From JBCCWF01 sp038520475 (GTDB lineage Bacteria > Cyanobacteriota > Cyanobacteriia > CAKZMO01): DNA of 64,000 nt. Location: contig JBCBLF010000002.1 in NCBI GenBank assembly GCA_038520475.1, positions 1 through 64,000 on the forward strand, written 5' to 3'. A program made the position numbers and the translations under genes. The notes beneath the pieces are model-generated. The model had not been told where the DNA came from. It saw nothing but the letters and a program-made list of their open reading frames with translations, and did no database searches. How positions within the stretch are numbered: position 1 is the first letter of the stretch; each line of letters begins with the position of its first letter. This document shows, one piece after another, positions 27,493 through 36,188 of the stretch.

Positions 27493-28944
27493 CTATAGCG
27501 TGCCAAATCCCTTTTTCTTTTTACCTTTTTTCTTCTTTTTAGGTGTTTGTCCAAGTCGCTGCTGCCCTCGCCCGCCGGGTGACATTCCGGGCATCCCCAT
27601 TCCGGGCATTCCGCCTCCCATCATGCCGCCGAGGTTAGGCATAAAGTTACCTTGACCCATTTGTTGCATGAGCGATCGCATTTTCTGAAAATCGCTAACA
27701 AGCTTACTCACATCATTGAGCGATCGCCCTGACCCGGTAGCGATGCGACGACGACGACTGGGTGACCCAGCAAGTAACTCAGGATTACGTCGTTCTTCTA
27801 GGGTCATCGAACCGATCATCGATTCTGCCCGTTTCAGTTGAGCTTCGCCTTCTTCTAGCTTGTCTCCAGAAATTTTGTTCATCCCTGGAATCATTTTTGC
27901 TAGCCCACCAAGAGAGCCCATTGTTTTAAGCAGGCGAGTTTGTTTGAGGAAATCATTGAAATCAAACTGAGCTGATAGGATCTTCTCCTGCATCTTTTCA
28001 GCTTCAGCGACGTCGAACTCTTCTTGTGCCTTCTCTACAAGAGTGAGTACATCGCCCATGCCGAGAATTCGAGATGCCATCCGATCAGGGTAGAAAGGCT
28101 GGAGTGCTTCGACCTTTTCTCCGACCCCGACAAATTTAATGGGTTGACCCGAGATTCGCCGAACCGATAGAGCTGCTCCGCCTCTGGTATCGCCATCAAG
28201 TTTCGTCAGAATTGCACCAGTGATCCCAATTTCATCGTGGAATGTTCGGGTGAGGTTGGCGGCCTCTTGACCGGTCATGGCATCGACAACAAGCAGAACT
28301 TCGTCAGGCTTGACTTCCTTCTTGATGTCAGCCAGTTCAGCCATCATTCCTTGATCGATTTGCAGGCGTCCGGCTGTATCAACGATGACCGTGTCAATCC
28401 CATCTGCTTTAGCTTTGGCTAAGCCTTGACGAGCAATTTCTACTGGATTTGTATCAGTTCCCAGTTCAAACACTGGAATATTGATTTGACGCCCTAGTGT
28501 AATGAGCTGATCAACGGCTGCAGGACGATAGATATCAGTCGCAACAAGAAGGGCGCTCCGGTTTTGTTTGCGCAAATGCAGGGCTAATTTAGCAGAGGCC
28601 GTCGTTTTACCTGTTCCTTGAAGACCTGCCATCAAAACGACTGTAGGTGCTGTTTCTGCCTCTGCTAGTGGGACGTTGGTGTCTCCCATGACGGCAACAA
28701 GCTCGTCATGCACAATTTTGATAAATTGCTGATCGGGCCGTACTCCTGAAACAACATCGGCACCAAGCGCTGTTTTTTGAACTTCGGCAACAAACTCTTT
28801 GACGACCTGAAGGCTAACATCAGCTTCAAGCAGGGCACGGCGCACCTCGCGGAGCGCTTCTTGGATGTTGGAATCTGAAATCTTATCTTGGCCGCGGAGC
28901 TTCTTCCACGCTCCTTCTAATCGGTCAGCAAGAGCATCAAACAT
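27493..28944 (-). CDS. ffh: signal recognition particle protein
   Basis: 483 aa, Ffh/SRP54. N domain (about 1-90), then the GTPase with P-loop AGLQGTGKTTASAKLA, DTAGRLQID, and TKLDGDTRGGAAL (the TKLD/DTRGG specificity loop). The Met-rich M domain starts near 300. The C terminus is Gly/Met-rich and ends in a Lys cluster (PKKKKKGKKKKGFGTL). It binds signal sequences of nascent membrane proteins and docks with FtsY. The 4.5S RNA gene is not visible in this window. Confidence 0.97.
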   Translation of the reverse strand: MFDALADRLEGAWKKLRGQDKISDSNIQEALREVRRALLEADVSLQVVKEFVAEVQKTALGADVVSGVRPDQQFIKIVHDELVAVMGDTNVPLAEAETAPTVVLMAGLQGTGKTTASAKLALHLRKQNRSALLVATDIYRPAAVDQLITLGRQINIPVFELGTDTNPVEIARQGLAKAKADGIDTVIVDTAGRLQIDQGMMAELADIKKEVKPDEVLLVVDAMTGQEAANLTRTFHDEIGITGAILTKLDGDTRGGAALSVRRISGQPIKFVGVGEKVEALQPFYPDRMASRILGMGDVLTLVEKAQEEFDVAEAEKMQEKILSAQFDFNDFLKQTRLLKTMGSLGGLAKMIPGMNKISGDKLEEGEAQLKRAESMIGSMTLEERRNPELLAGSPSRRRRIATGSGRSLNDVSKLVSDFQKMRSLMQQMGQGNFMPNLGGMMGGGMPGMGMPGMSPGGRGQQRLGQTPKKKKKGKKKKGFGTL

Positions 28945-29458
28945 GGGTATCTACTGGCAATAAACAAACGTTCCGAAGACTAATGTGTCTAGAACGCCAA
29001 CATAAGCGCTAAGGGCGATAGGCGGATATATACCCTTAGCAGTGTAATCCTATCTTAATACTTAACAGTTGCGATCGCTGGCCTGTCTAGTTCGGCCATG
29101 ACGAGCTTGAAGTATATTCAACATTGCTCAATACAGTTTTAGGCTCTGCATATCACTGAGCGCTCGTCTTTGAGTCAATGCTTTAATCTGGGCCGCTATA
29201 CTCACACAAGATATTGTCTAGGACAGATTAGTGATCTTGTCATCAACAGCTATTTCGTTAGTCTTAAACAAAGCGTCGCTTATTCCTTGACGGTCGAGTT
29301 AGGATTGCCAGTCTCGAACGTTTTCTGAGGCAATTGTATGTCTCGACTTAGATCTCTGTGAGATGATTCGCCTGATCTGTCAAAACTTTTTGCGTTTCGA
29401 GGATGGTATTCTCGGTCCCCAACGATAGTAATCGGCTATTCCGATGATTTAATTAAAT

Positions 29459-29488
29459 AAAAAAGGGAGAGCATTTGGAGACTCTCCC
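29459..29488 (-). terminator. minus-strand rho-independent terminator
   Basis: On the minus strand GGGAGAG, a 10-nt loop, CTCTCCC (arms at 29482-29488 and 29465-29471), then TTTTTTATTT. A classical terminator, about 470 bp after infB, with no protein gene between. Confidence 0.8.
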
Positions 29489-29860
29489 AACCATCAGGGT
29501 GCATCTCTTAACATAGTATTCGATTTTAGGGATGAGGGGTGAGACCCCCTATCTAAATATTGCGACACTCTCTGGTTGTCGACGACTTGTTTGGTGTTCA
29601 GGAGATGCGAAAAATCTAGGTTTTGCAAGGGTTTCAAGACATTTGATAACCGATAGATACAGCTATGCAACAAAATGTTAAGTTGTCCGGTGATACTACC
29701 TATTTTCAGAAGGTCTCGTTGAATGATGCCTTCATCGGCAATTGACTTGTGGTGCTATAAGGGCTCAAGTCCAACGAATGATTTTGGGAGAAGGGCAAGC
29801 GACGCACCGCTTTCCTTAAAAACTGAGTTTTAACCTGTCTGCGTGCTGCTACACACGATT

Positions 29861-29925
29861 TGGCAAAGTTGATGAAGAAAAAGGGGATTGGTGCGTTACG
29901 CACCAATCCCCTTTTTCTTCATCAA
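29861..29925. repeat. TTGGCAAAGTTGATGA repeat, copy 1
   Basis: Head sequence CGATTTGGCAAAGTTGATGA followed by a GA..A.AAGGGG-type hairpin. It corresponds to 42301-42362. Confidence 0.6.
29869..29925 (-). terminator. perfect 27-bp hairpin after infB
   Basis: Arms at 29869-29895 and 29899-29925 are exact reverse complements with a TTA loop. It starts 30 bp after the infB stop. The stem carries AAAAAGGGG/CCCCTTTTT, giving terminator character. The left flank TTGGCAAAGTTGATGA matches that at 42304-42319. Confidence 0.8.
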
Positions 29926-29955
29926 GGATATTGATAGAAATCCGAGGCGTGACTA

Positions 29956-32900
29956 TTAAGAGGCGGTTGCAGATGCCAACTTCCGACGCTTCGTAACCAT
30001 CTTGAAGGTTTCAATGCGATCGCCTTCTTGCCACGCAGCAAAGTTATCAATACCAATTCCGCACTCGTAGCCAGCGTTCACTTCTTTGACATCATCTTTA
30101 ACTCGCTTGAGCGAATCAAGATTGCCTTCAAAGACGACATCGCCATCTCGATTCACGCGAATCCGGCAATTTCGAATGGCCTTGCCAGACAAAACGTAGC
30201 ATCCGGCGACAGCACCTCGTCCCACTGGGAATACTGCGCGAACTTCAACTTCGCCCAGCGCCTCTTCAACTAGCTCAGGCTCCAGCAGTCCTTCCATTGC
30301 TCCTTCGATATCTTCGAGCAGCTTGTAGATAATGTCGTAGTCCCGAATATCAACACCCGCACGGTCGGCAGCCTGACGCGCTCCACTCGCAAGTGTCGTA
30401 TTGAACCCGATAATTACCGCATTACTGGCTGCGGCGAGGTCAACATCTGTTTCGGAAATTTCACCCGGAGCGGCGAACAAGACTCGAACTTGCACCTCAT
30501 CTTGCGGTAACTGTTGCAGCGACGCCAAAATGGCCTCGACTGAACCCTGGACATCCGCTTTCAAGATCAAGTTAAGCTCTTTCAGGTCGCCTTCTTGGGC
30601 TTGAGCTGATAGCGTATTTAAGCTAACGCGGCGAGATGCCATTGCTTGCTGGAGGCGAGATAGCCGCTGTTGATCAGCACGCTGATTCGCAACGCTACGT
30701 GCCTCTTTCTCATCGTAAAAGACATCAAACTCGTCTCCAGCAGCAGGGACATCGCTTAATCCCAGGACCTCAACAGCAAACGATGGAGTCGCTTCTTCAA
30801 CCCGTTGCAATCGGTCATCGATCATGGCCCTGACTTTACCAAAGACAGAACCAACAACGATGGAATCTCCAATTCGGAGCGTACCGTTTTGGACTAAGAG
30901 GGTCGCAACGGGGCCACGAGCTTTATCTAAGTTCGCTTCAATGACTGTTCCCTTTGCTGGACGATCTGGGTTCGCATAGAGATCTTCAACCTCTGATACC
31001 AACAAAATCATCTCCAACAAACTATCGAGGTTTTCGCCATTCAGTGCGCTGACGGGAACCATAATGGTTTCTCCACCCCATTCTTCAGGGACAAGAGAGT
31101 GTTCCATCAGTTCCTGCTTAACGCGATCCGGCTGAGCAGATTCCTTATCAATCTTGTTAATTGCAACCAAGATAGGAACCTCAGCCGCTTGAGCGTGCCG
31201 AATCGCCTCAATCGTTTGTGGACGTACCCCATCATCAGCAGCAACAACTAGGATGGCAATGTCGGTGACTCGGGTGCCTCGGGCACGCATCGCCGTAAAG
31301 GCTTCGTGACCCGGAGTATCAAGGAAGACAATCTGTTGTTCTTCATCGTTGTGGTCAACGTCTACATGATAGGCACCAATGTGCTGAGTGATGCCTCCAG
31401 CCTCGCCTTGAGCCACTTTCGTTTTGCGAATAGAATCCAGCAGAGTCGTTTTTCCGTGGTCGACGTGACCCATAATCGTAACGACAGGAGGGCGACGATG
31501 AAGCTTATCAAGGTCTGCAGCCTCGAGCATGTCAGTTGTCTTTTTCGCCTCAGCCTCGGCTTCTCCTGCTTCAACGATCACATCAAACTCTTCAGCCACC
31601 ATTGTGGCAGTTGGAACATCAAGAATCTGATTAATATTGGCCGCAATTCCCTTGAAGAAAAGACTCTTAATAATCTCAGTTTCAGGTACGACCAGCTTTT
31701 CAGCTAAGTCATGGAGGGAGATGCTGTCTTCCAATACCAAAATCTCAGGTCGTTCCTGCTGCTGAGCCCTCTCACGGCGATCGCGACGCTGACTCTTGCT
31801 TTCTTTCGGCGCACTCGATTTCTTCTTACGAGGTCCAGATGCAGTAGCAGCAGGCTTATTCTGCTGTCCTGGCAGTCCTTTCGGCTTAGGCGGACGCATG
31901 AGTGAGAGGCTAATCTGCGACATTGCAGAGTCTTCACCCAATTCATTGAGATCATCGTCATCAAAAGCGACGTCTAAATCATCATCGTCATCCTTAATAA
32001 CGGGTTGACGACGCTTGGGCTTGGTCTTGTTCTGCTTATCGAGGATCTCCTGATCATCATCCGGCTCACTTGCTTCGCGATGCTTCGACTTTTTCAACGC
32101 ACGAGGGGGAGTTGGCCGACGCAGCTCGACGACCTCACCGATGGTTGATGTAGAAGCACTGTCATTGCCGTCCGCTTCTGTATCAGACTCTTGCCGGGAT
32201 GATTTTTGAGGATCATCAACGGGACGTGCAACCGGTTTCTTGAGCTTTGGCCGACTCGGTTTTGGTACGAGGGATGGCTGTTCGCGTTCAGTCGTAGACA
32301 CCTCGTCCCCAGGTGAGGATGTTTTAGGTGATCGCAGCTCAACAATTTTTTGCTCTGAATTTCGTGAAACTGGTGACTTTGGCCCAGGCTGAATAATGGG
32401 CTTCTGAATTCGTGCTGGTCGACTGGGCTCGCCATTTTCTGATGCCGAGTCTGGTCGTTCTGAAGGCGGCTTTCGTAAACTTGGACGAGCAGGCGGCGAA
32501 ACAAGCTGTGGAGAAGGCTTGTCAGGCTCATCAATCACTTCACTCTGTTGCGGTGCATCAAGAGAAAGCGGCGTAGCCGTATCCGGCACATTAAGCTGGG
32601 GTTTTTGGGGAGACTCAACAACTGAAGACGCTTGAGGTTGCATCGGAGCTTCGGCGGAGACGCCCATGGAATTTGATTCCGAAACGTCTACCGATGCGCG
32701 ATTCACGAGAGGCTTTGCTGCAAGCTCTGGAGAACTCACCACTTCCTTTGTCGGCTCTTTTCGCTTATTGAGCGCTAAAATTTGAGGCTTTTTCTTGATT
32801 GGAGCCTTTGACCCGGAAGGCTTTGGCCGTGAGCCATTACCTGATTTCCCAACTACTGCCCTTTTCTTTGGGGGAGCCGACCGCCGTGTAAATTTGTCAG

Positions 32901-33057
32901 ATGCAACACTTCGAATACGCTTAGCGTCTTCATCGGTAATAGTGCTGCTGTGGCTCTTTGCGGCGATGCTGAGCTGCTCACAAATAGCCAAAATGTCACG
33001 ATTTTCTAAATCTAAGTCCTTCGACAACTCGTATATCCTAACCTTGCCATTGTTCAT
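29956..33057 (-). CDS. infB: translation initiation factor IF-2
   Basis: 1033 aa, long cyanobacterial form. The IF2-N domain occupies about 1-55 (KVRIYELSKDLDLENRDIL). A disordered linker rich in P, K, S and E covers about 60-430, and a second IF2-N-type segment (DSISLHDLAEKLVV) lies near 440. The GTPase starts near 525 with GHVDHGKTTLLD, DTPGHEAF and NKID. C-terminal domains II-IV follow. It places initiator tRNA on the 30S subunit. Ribosome site GAGAGGAAAT precedes the ATG. It is the last gene of the rimP-nusA-ylxR-infB cluster but is separated from ylxR by 460 bp. Confidence 0.97.
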   Translation of the reverse strand: MNNGKVRIYELSKDLDLENRDILAICEQLSIAAKSHSSTITDEDAKRIRSVASDKFTRRSAPPKKRAVVGKSGNGSRPKPSGSKAPIKKKPQILALNKRKEPTKEVVSSPELAAKPLVNRASVDVSESNSMGVSAEAPMQPQASSVVESPQKPQLNVPDTATPLSLDAPQQSEVIDEPDKPSPQLVSPPARPSLRKPPSERPDSASENGEPSRPARIQKPIIQPGPKSPVSRNSEQKIVELRSPKTSSPGDEVSTTEREQPSLVPKPSRPKLKKPVARPVDDPQKSSRQESDTEADGNDSASTSTIGEVVELRRPTPPRALKKSKHREASEPDDDQEILDKQNKTKPKRRQPVIKDDDDDLDVAFDDDDLNELGEDSAMSQISLSLMRPPKPKGLPGQQNKPAATASGPRKKKSSAPKESKSQRRDRRERAQQQERPEILVLEDSISLHDLAEKLVVPETEIIKSLFFKGIAANINQILDVPTATMVAEEFDVIVEAGEAEAEAKKTTDMLEAADLDKLHRRPPVVTIMGHVDHGKTTLLDSIRKTKVAQGEAGGITQHIGAYHVDVDHNDEEQQIVFLDTPGHEAFTAMRARGTRVTDIAILVVAADDGVRPQTIEAIRHAQAAEVPILVAINKIDKESAQPDRVKQELMEHSLVPEEWGGETIMVPVSALNGENLDSLLEMILLVSEVEDLYANPDRPAKGTVIEANLDKARGPVATLLVQNGTLRIGDSIVVGSVFGKVRAMIDDRLQRVEEATPSFAVEVLGLSDVPAAGDEFDVFYDEKEARSVANQRADQQRLSRLQQAMASRRVSLNTLSAQAQEGDLKELNLILKADVQGSVEAILASLQQLPQDEVQVRVLFAAPGEISETDVDLAAASNAVIIGFNTTLASGARQAADRAGVDIRDYDIIYKLLEDIEGAMEGLLEPELVEEALGEVEVRAVFPVGRGAVAGCYVLSGKAIRNCRIRVNRDGDVVFEGNLDSLKRVKDDVKEVNAGYECGIGIDNFAAWQEGDRIETFKMVTKRRKLASATAS

Positions 33058-33519
33058 TCAGTGATTTCCTCTCCGTACCAATCCTTTGTTTCTACATAGA
33101 CAACCTGCTTTGTTTGGCTAGACTACAGTATTGAAAGCTATACACTCCCTATGTTTGATAACTTTTATCCGGTCAAGCTAATCATTCGTCAGCTTCACTA
33201 TTGTAGCTTTTAGTGCTAACAGATGGTTGACGATTTATCAAACCTGACATTGACAAAACCCTAAGATTTTCAAGACCAAAGGTATTTTGTTCATACCTTC
33301 GTTGACAATAAAGCGACCTATATTATGAAAGGCAAAGGCTTTATTTTCAAGCCTTCTTTGTTAGGTAGAACAAGAGTATTGCTCGATTTGATAATCTACC
33401 TTTGCCCATGTCAGAGCAACTACTCCGCGCGATCGCAACCCGAAAGTTTCGGGAATACCAGTACGCTGGTTAATTCACCTCGCGTAGAACAAACGGTTTG
33501 GCATGCTCAATTCGGTCGA
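33058..33519. other. spacer between ylxR and infB
   Basis: 460 bp, unusually long for this cluster. It contains CCCGAAA-g-TTTCGGG (33439-33453) about 65 bp after the ylxR stop, a potential terminator or processing hairpin. infB may have its own promoter here. No gene seen. Confidence 0.5.
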
Positions 33520-33801
33520 TCAGTACGATACCCCATTCCTTGACTCATCTGATGCCAGCTCTATTCTTTTGTTCAAGGTGGAAAAGACGTGCTCAGGAAC
33601 ATGTGCTTTCAAGGCACGACTCATGCGATTTTTTCGCTGTGCTCCGGCTACACACGAGGATTGTTTACAGACATAAACTGACCGCCCCATGCCTTCATCT
33701 AGACAGACCTCGCCGGTGTTGTGAATTTTGACAACCCGAAAAAAAGAATGACGATGATTAACCTGCCGGCAGGTGACGCAGCGTCGATAGTTCACTTTCA
33801 T
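33520..33801 (-). CDS. ylxR: YlxR family RNA-binding protein
   Basis: 93 aa. The YlxR/DUF448 signature is clear: NYRRCVTCRQV near the N terminus, FFRVVK, GRSVYVC and the basic AQRKNRMSRAL. The position between nusA and infB is conserved in bacteria. It is described as a small nucleic-acid-binding or nucleoid-associated regulator. It starts 53 bp after nusA. Confidence 0.92.
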   Translation of the reverse strand: MKVNYRRCVTCRQVNHRHSFFRVVKIHNTGEVCLDEGMGRSVYVCKQSSCVAGAQRKNRMSRALKAHVPEHVFSTLNKRIELASDESRNGVSY

Positions 33802-33854
33802 AGAGAAAACGAGTCTCCGGGGCGCAACGCTAATAGTGCTCAGTTCGTGTAAGT

Positions 33855-35378
33855 TTACTCGTGCTCCTCTTCTTCACTCTCATCTGAAACAGCCTCGGTT
33901 GCCTCAGCTTCATCTTCATCAATTTCATCTTCAACTGCATCTTCATCTTCTTCCTCTGATGAATCGTCTGTATCGTCTTCAGGGATATCATTATCGTCAT
34001 CAAAGGTCTCTGATGCCATTTCTTCTGGGTCAGAAACGGTATCTATTTCATCAGAGGGCTCTGCTGAAAACGCCTCAGCTTCGACTGCCTGGACATCCTC
34101 AGGTGCTCCTTCTGGTTCAAAACTAGCTTCAAATGCTCTGATAGCGGCGGCTTCTCTCTCAGCAGCTTCTCTCTCAGCATCTTCGGTCTCTTGGGCAAGA
34201 CGCCGCTCTTCTGCGATCGCTATGAGTTTCCGGTCTTCTTCTTCATAGTCATATTTACCAGAATCTTTGATATCAAGTTTCCAACCCGTCAAACGCGCAG
34301 CGAGGCGAACGTTTTGCCCCTCTTTACCAATGGCGAGACTGAGCTGATCTTCTGGAACGAGAATATGGGCTTGGCGTTCCTCTGGATCGACCAGTCGCAC
34401 ATCATCAACACGAGCCGGACTCAATGCATTCGAAATATAGGTTGAAGGATCTGGCGACCAACGAATGACATCAATCTTCTCACCACGTAACTCATTCACA
34501 ACAACCTGAATGCGTGATCCCCGAGCACCAATACACGCTCCGACTGGATCAACATCACGCTCTAGGGTGTCAACAGCGATTTTGGTCCGGGGGCCAACAG
34601 AGCGAGACGGTGGATTTGCTTCGCGTGCAACTGCCACAATGCGAACAATTTCATCTTCAATCTCAGGTACTTCATTGGCAAACAGATAGACGACGAGCCC
34701 TGCATCGGTCCGTGAGACTAGCATCTGAGGTCCTCGTTGAGAACCTTCGGCAACGCGCTTCAAAAAGACTCGAAAGGTTGCATTGACCCGATAGGTATCA
34801 TTCGGGAGTTGGTCACGTTTCAGCAACTCTGCTTCAACTTCAGGTTGGCCGTAACCACTTGAGACAGCCACAATGACAGACTGACGCTCAAAGCGAACAA
34901 CTCTGGCCTGCAATACGGTTCCTTCAAGATCTTTGAACTCCTCTTGGATCATTCTCCGCTGCTGATCCCGAAGTTTCTGAGAAAGAACCTGCTTGGTTTG
35001 AATCGCGGCCATTCGACCAAAGTCACTTTGCTCAGGCGTCACGTCAAGAATAACGGTGTCACCCAACTGTGCTTCTTCAGCAACCTCTTGTACTTCTTGA
35101 AGAGCAATTTGATGATCGGCAACAGCAACTGCTTCGACAATTGTCTTCGTTGCCAAGATGCGGAACCCTTCATCCTCTGTGTCAAGTTCCACTTCAAAGT
35201 TGTCAAAATATTCTTCGTCAAATACTTCCGTATCTGGCTTGTAGGTGCGACGATAGCGCTCGTAGCCTTTCAATAATGCTTCCCGTAAAGCAGTTTGAAC
35301 AGCGTGTTTTGGAAGGTTACGCTCGCGACTAATACTATCGATCATCTCCTGGAGTCCAGGAAGTTTGACCATAGACAT
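33855..35378 (-). CDS. nusA: transcription termination/antitermination protein NusA
   Basis: 507 aa. The N-terminal RNA-polymerase-binding domain (about 1-130) begins VKLPGLQEMIDSISRERNLPK. S1 and two KH domains follow up to about 370 (IGARGSRIQVVVNELRGEKID and SLAIGKEGQNVRLAARLTGWKLDI). The last 110 residues are strongly acidic (long runs of E, D and S) instead of the two AR repeats of E. coli. The start has an excellent ribosome site, AAAGGAGG. It controls pausing, termination and antitermination. It follows rimP after 18 bp. Confidence 0.96.
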   Translation of the reverse strand: MSMVKLPGLQEMIDSISRERNLPKHAVQTALREALLKGYERYRRTYKPDTEVFDEEYFDNFEVELDTEDEGFRILATKTIVEAVAVADHQIALQEVQEVAEEAQLGDTVILDVTPEQSDFGRMAAIQTKQVLSQKLRDQQRRMIQEEFKDLEGTVLQARVVRFERQSVIVAVSSGYGQPEVEAELLKRDQLPNDTYRVNATFRVFLKRVAEGSQRGPQMLVSRTDAGLVVYLFANEVPEIEDEIVRIVAVAREANPPSRSVGPRTKIAVDTLERDVDPVGACIGARGSRIQVVVNELRGEKIDVIRWSPDPSTYISNALSPARVDDVRLVDPEERQAHILVPEDQLSLAIGKEGQNVRLAARLTGWKLDIKDSGKYDYEEEDRKLIAIAEERRLAQETEDAEREAAEREAAAIRAFEASFEPEGAPEDVQAVEAEAFSAEPSDEIDTVSDPEEMASETFDDDNDIPEDDTDDSSEEEDEDAVEDEIDEDEAEATEAVSDESEEEEHE

Positions 35379-35396
35379 GTGGGCCTCCTTTGGAGA

Positions 35397-35858
35397 TCAT
35401 GAGGGGTCTGCAAATTGAACGCGATTAACCATGTGTCGAGGAATCGAGACAGCTCGTCCTTTGCAATTCAACTGCACTGATTCGTCGTCGCGTTTGATGA
35501 GTTGTCCTGTGAGTGACATTTGGCCTCGAAAAGGTTCATGCGTGATGACTGTGACTGAAAACCCTTTAAAGGAAATAAAGTCTCTGTCTGTCGATAGCAC
35601 TCGATCGATACCAGAGCTTGAAATTTCCAGCACATATGAATCTGGAATAATGCTTGACTCATCCAGAGCAGCATCAAGTGCGCGGCTCATGACTTCACAA
35701 TCATCAAGGGTGATGTCACGTTCAGCATGCTGAATGTCGATGCGCAAAACAGGCGGACTTTGATTCGTGTGGAATGCTGCATCAACCACGTCAAATCCGA
35801 GACGTTGAGCAACTGGTGTTGCCGCCTTGATGATTTGAGGAATAAGAGGATGTGGCAT
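35397..35858 (-). CDS. rimP: ribosome maturation factor RimP
   Basis: 153 aa from ATG 35858 (MPHPLIPQIIKAATPVAQRLG); the frame stays open upstream but lacks family similarity. The RimP core is visible: LRIDIQ, TLDDCEVMSRALDAALDE, the signature YVLEISSSGIDRVL and a C-terminal SH3-like part. It is required for 30S maturation. First gene of the rimP-nusA-ylxR-infB cluster, preceded by hairpins at 35921-35940 and 35977-35999. Confidence 0.93.
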   Translation of the reverse strand: MPHPLIPQIIKAATPVAQRLGFDVVDAAFHTNQSPPVLRIDIQHAERDITLDDCEVMSRALDAALDESSIIPDSYVLEISSSGIDRVLSTDRDFISFKGFSVTVITHEPFRGQMSLTGQLIKRDDESVQLNCKGRAVSIPRHMVNRVQFADPS

Positions 35859-35920
35859 CTTGCTTAACGAGCACTCTCTGGAAAAGAGAGCAACCGATGG
35901 ATACGTAAGATTAACAGTGT

Positions 35921-35940
35921 CAGGACTGACATCAGTCCTG
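35921..35940. promoter_or_regulatory. palindrome in the rimP leader
   Basis: CAGGACTGA (35921-35929), CA, TCAGTCCTG (35932-35940), a perfect 9-bp inverted repeat 63 bp upstream of the rimP start. Possible operator or leader hairpin. Confidence 0.45.
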
Positions 35941-35973
35941 TGTGCGAATGATAGAGAGAATGTCACAAAGGCA

Positions 35974-35999
35974 ATAAAAAAAGCGGGCCTTGACCCACT
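35974..35999 (-). terminator. terminator or attenuator upstream of rimP
   Basis: On the minus strand GTGGG, loop TCAAGG, CCCGC, followed by seven T. It is a compact rho-independent terminator placed about 190 bp after the membrane protein gene and 116 bp before rimP. It either ends the upstream gene or attenuates entry into the rimP-nusA operon. Confidence 0.6.
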
Positions 36000-36188
36000 T
36001 CCAGGTTTTATAAGCTGGAAAAGGCGATCGCGCACTCGGTCGATCGATTCACACATCACATCATAGCCGTATTCTGAATAAATGGTACAAAATAGCTACC
36101 CATTGGCATGATTCCGCAACACCGTGATGCAGTTCCCACCTGTTTCATCGACAAGCATGTAATAAACTCGCGCGGATGTAAGTCGTTT

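Larger units (their letters stand above)
28945..29955. other. intergenic region between ffh and infB
   Basis: About 1 kb between two genes on the minus strand. It holds a classical minus-strand terminator (29459-29488) and the long perfect hairpin (29869-29925), listed separately. No protein gene or known RNA gene is recognisable. The ffh promoter should lie near 28950-29150. The 370 bp between the two hairpins could host a small RNA ended by the 29459 terminator, but I have no direct sign of one. Confidence 0.5.

Noticed and set aside
29706..29906. Minus-strand 66-codon frame
   Set aside because: It runs through the perfect hairpin after infB; the peptide is a translation of the repeat.
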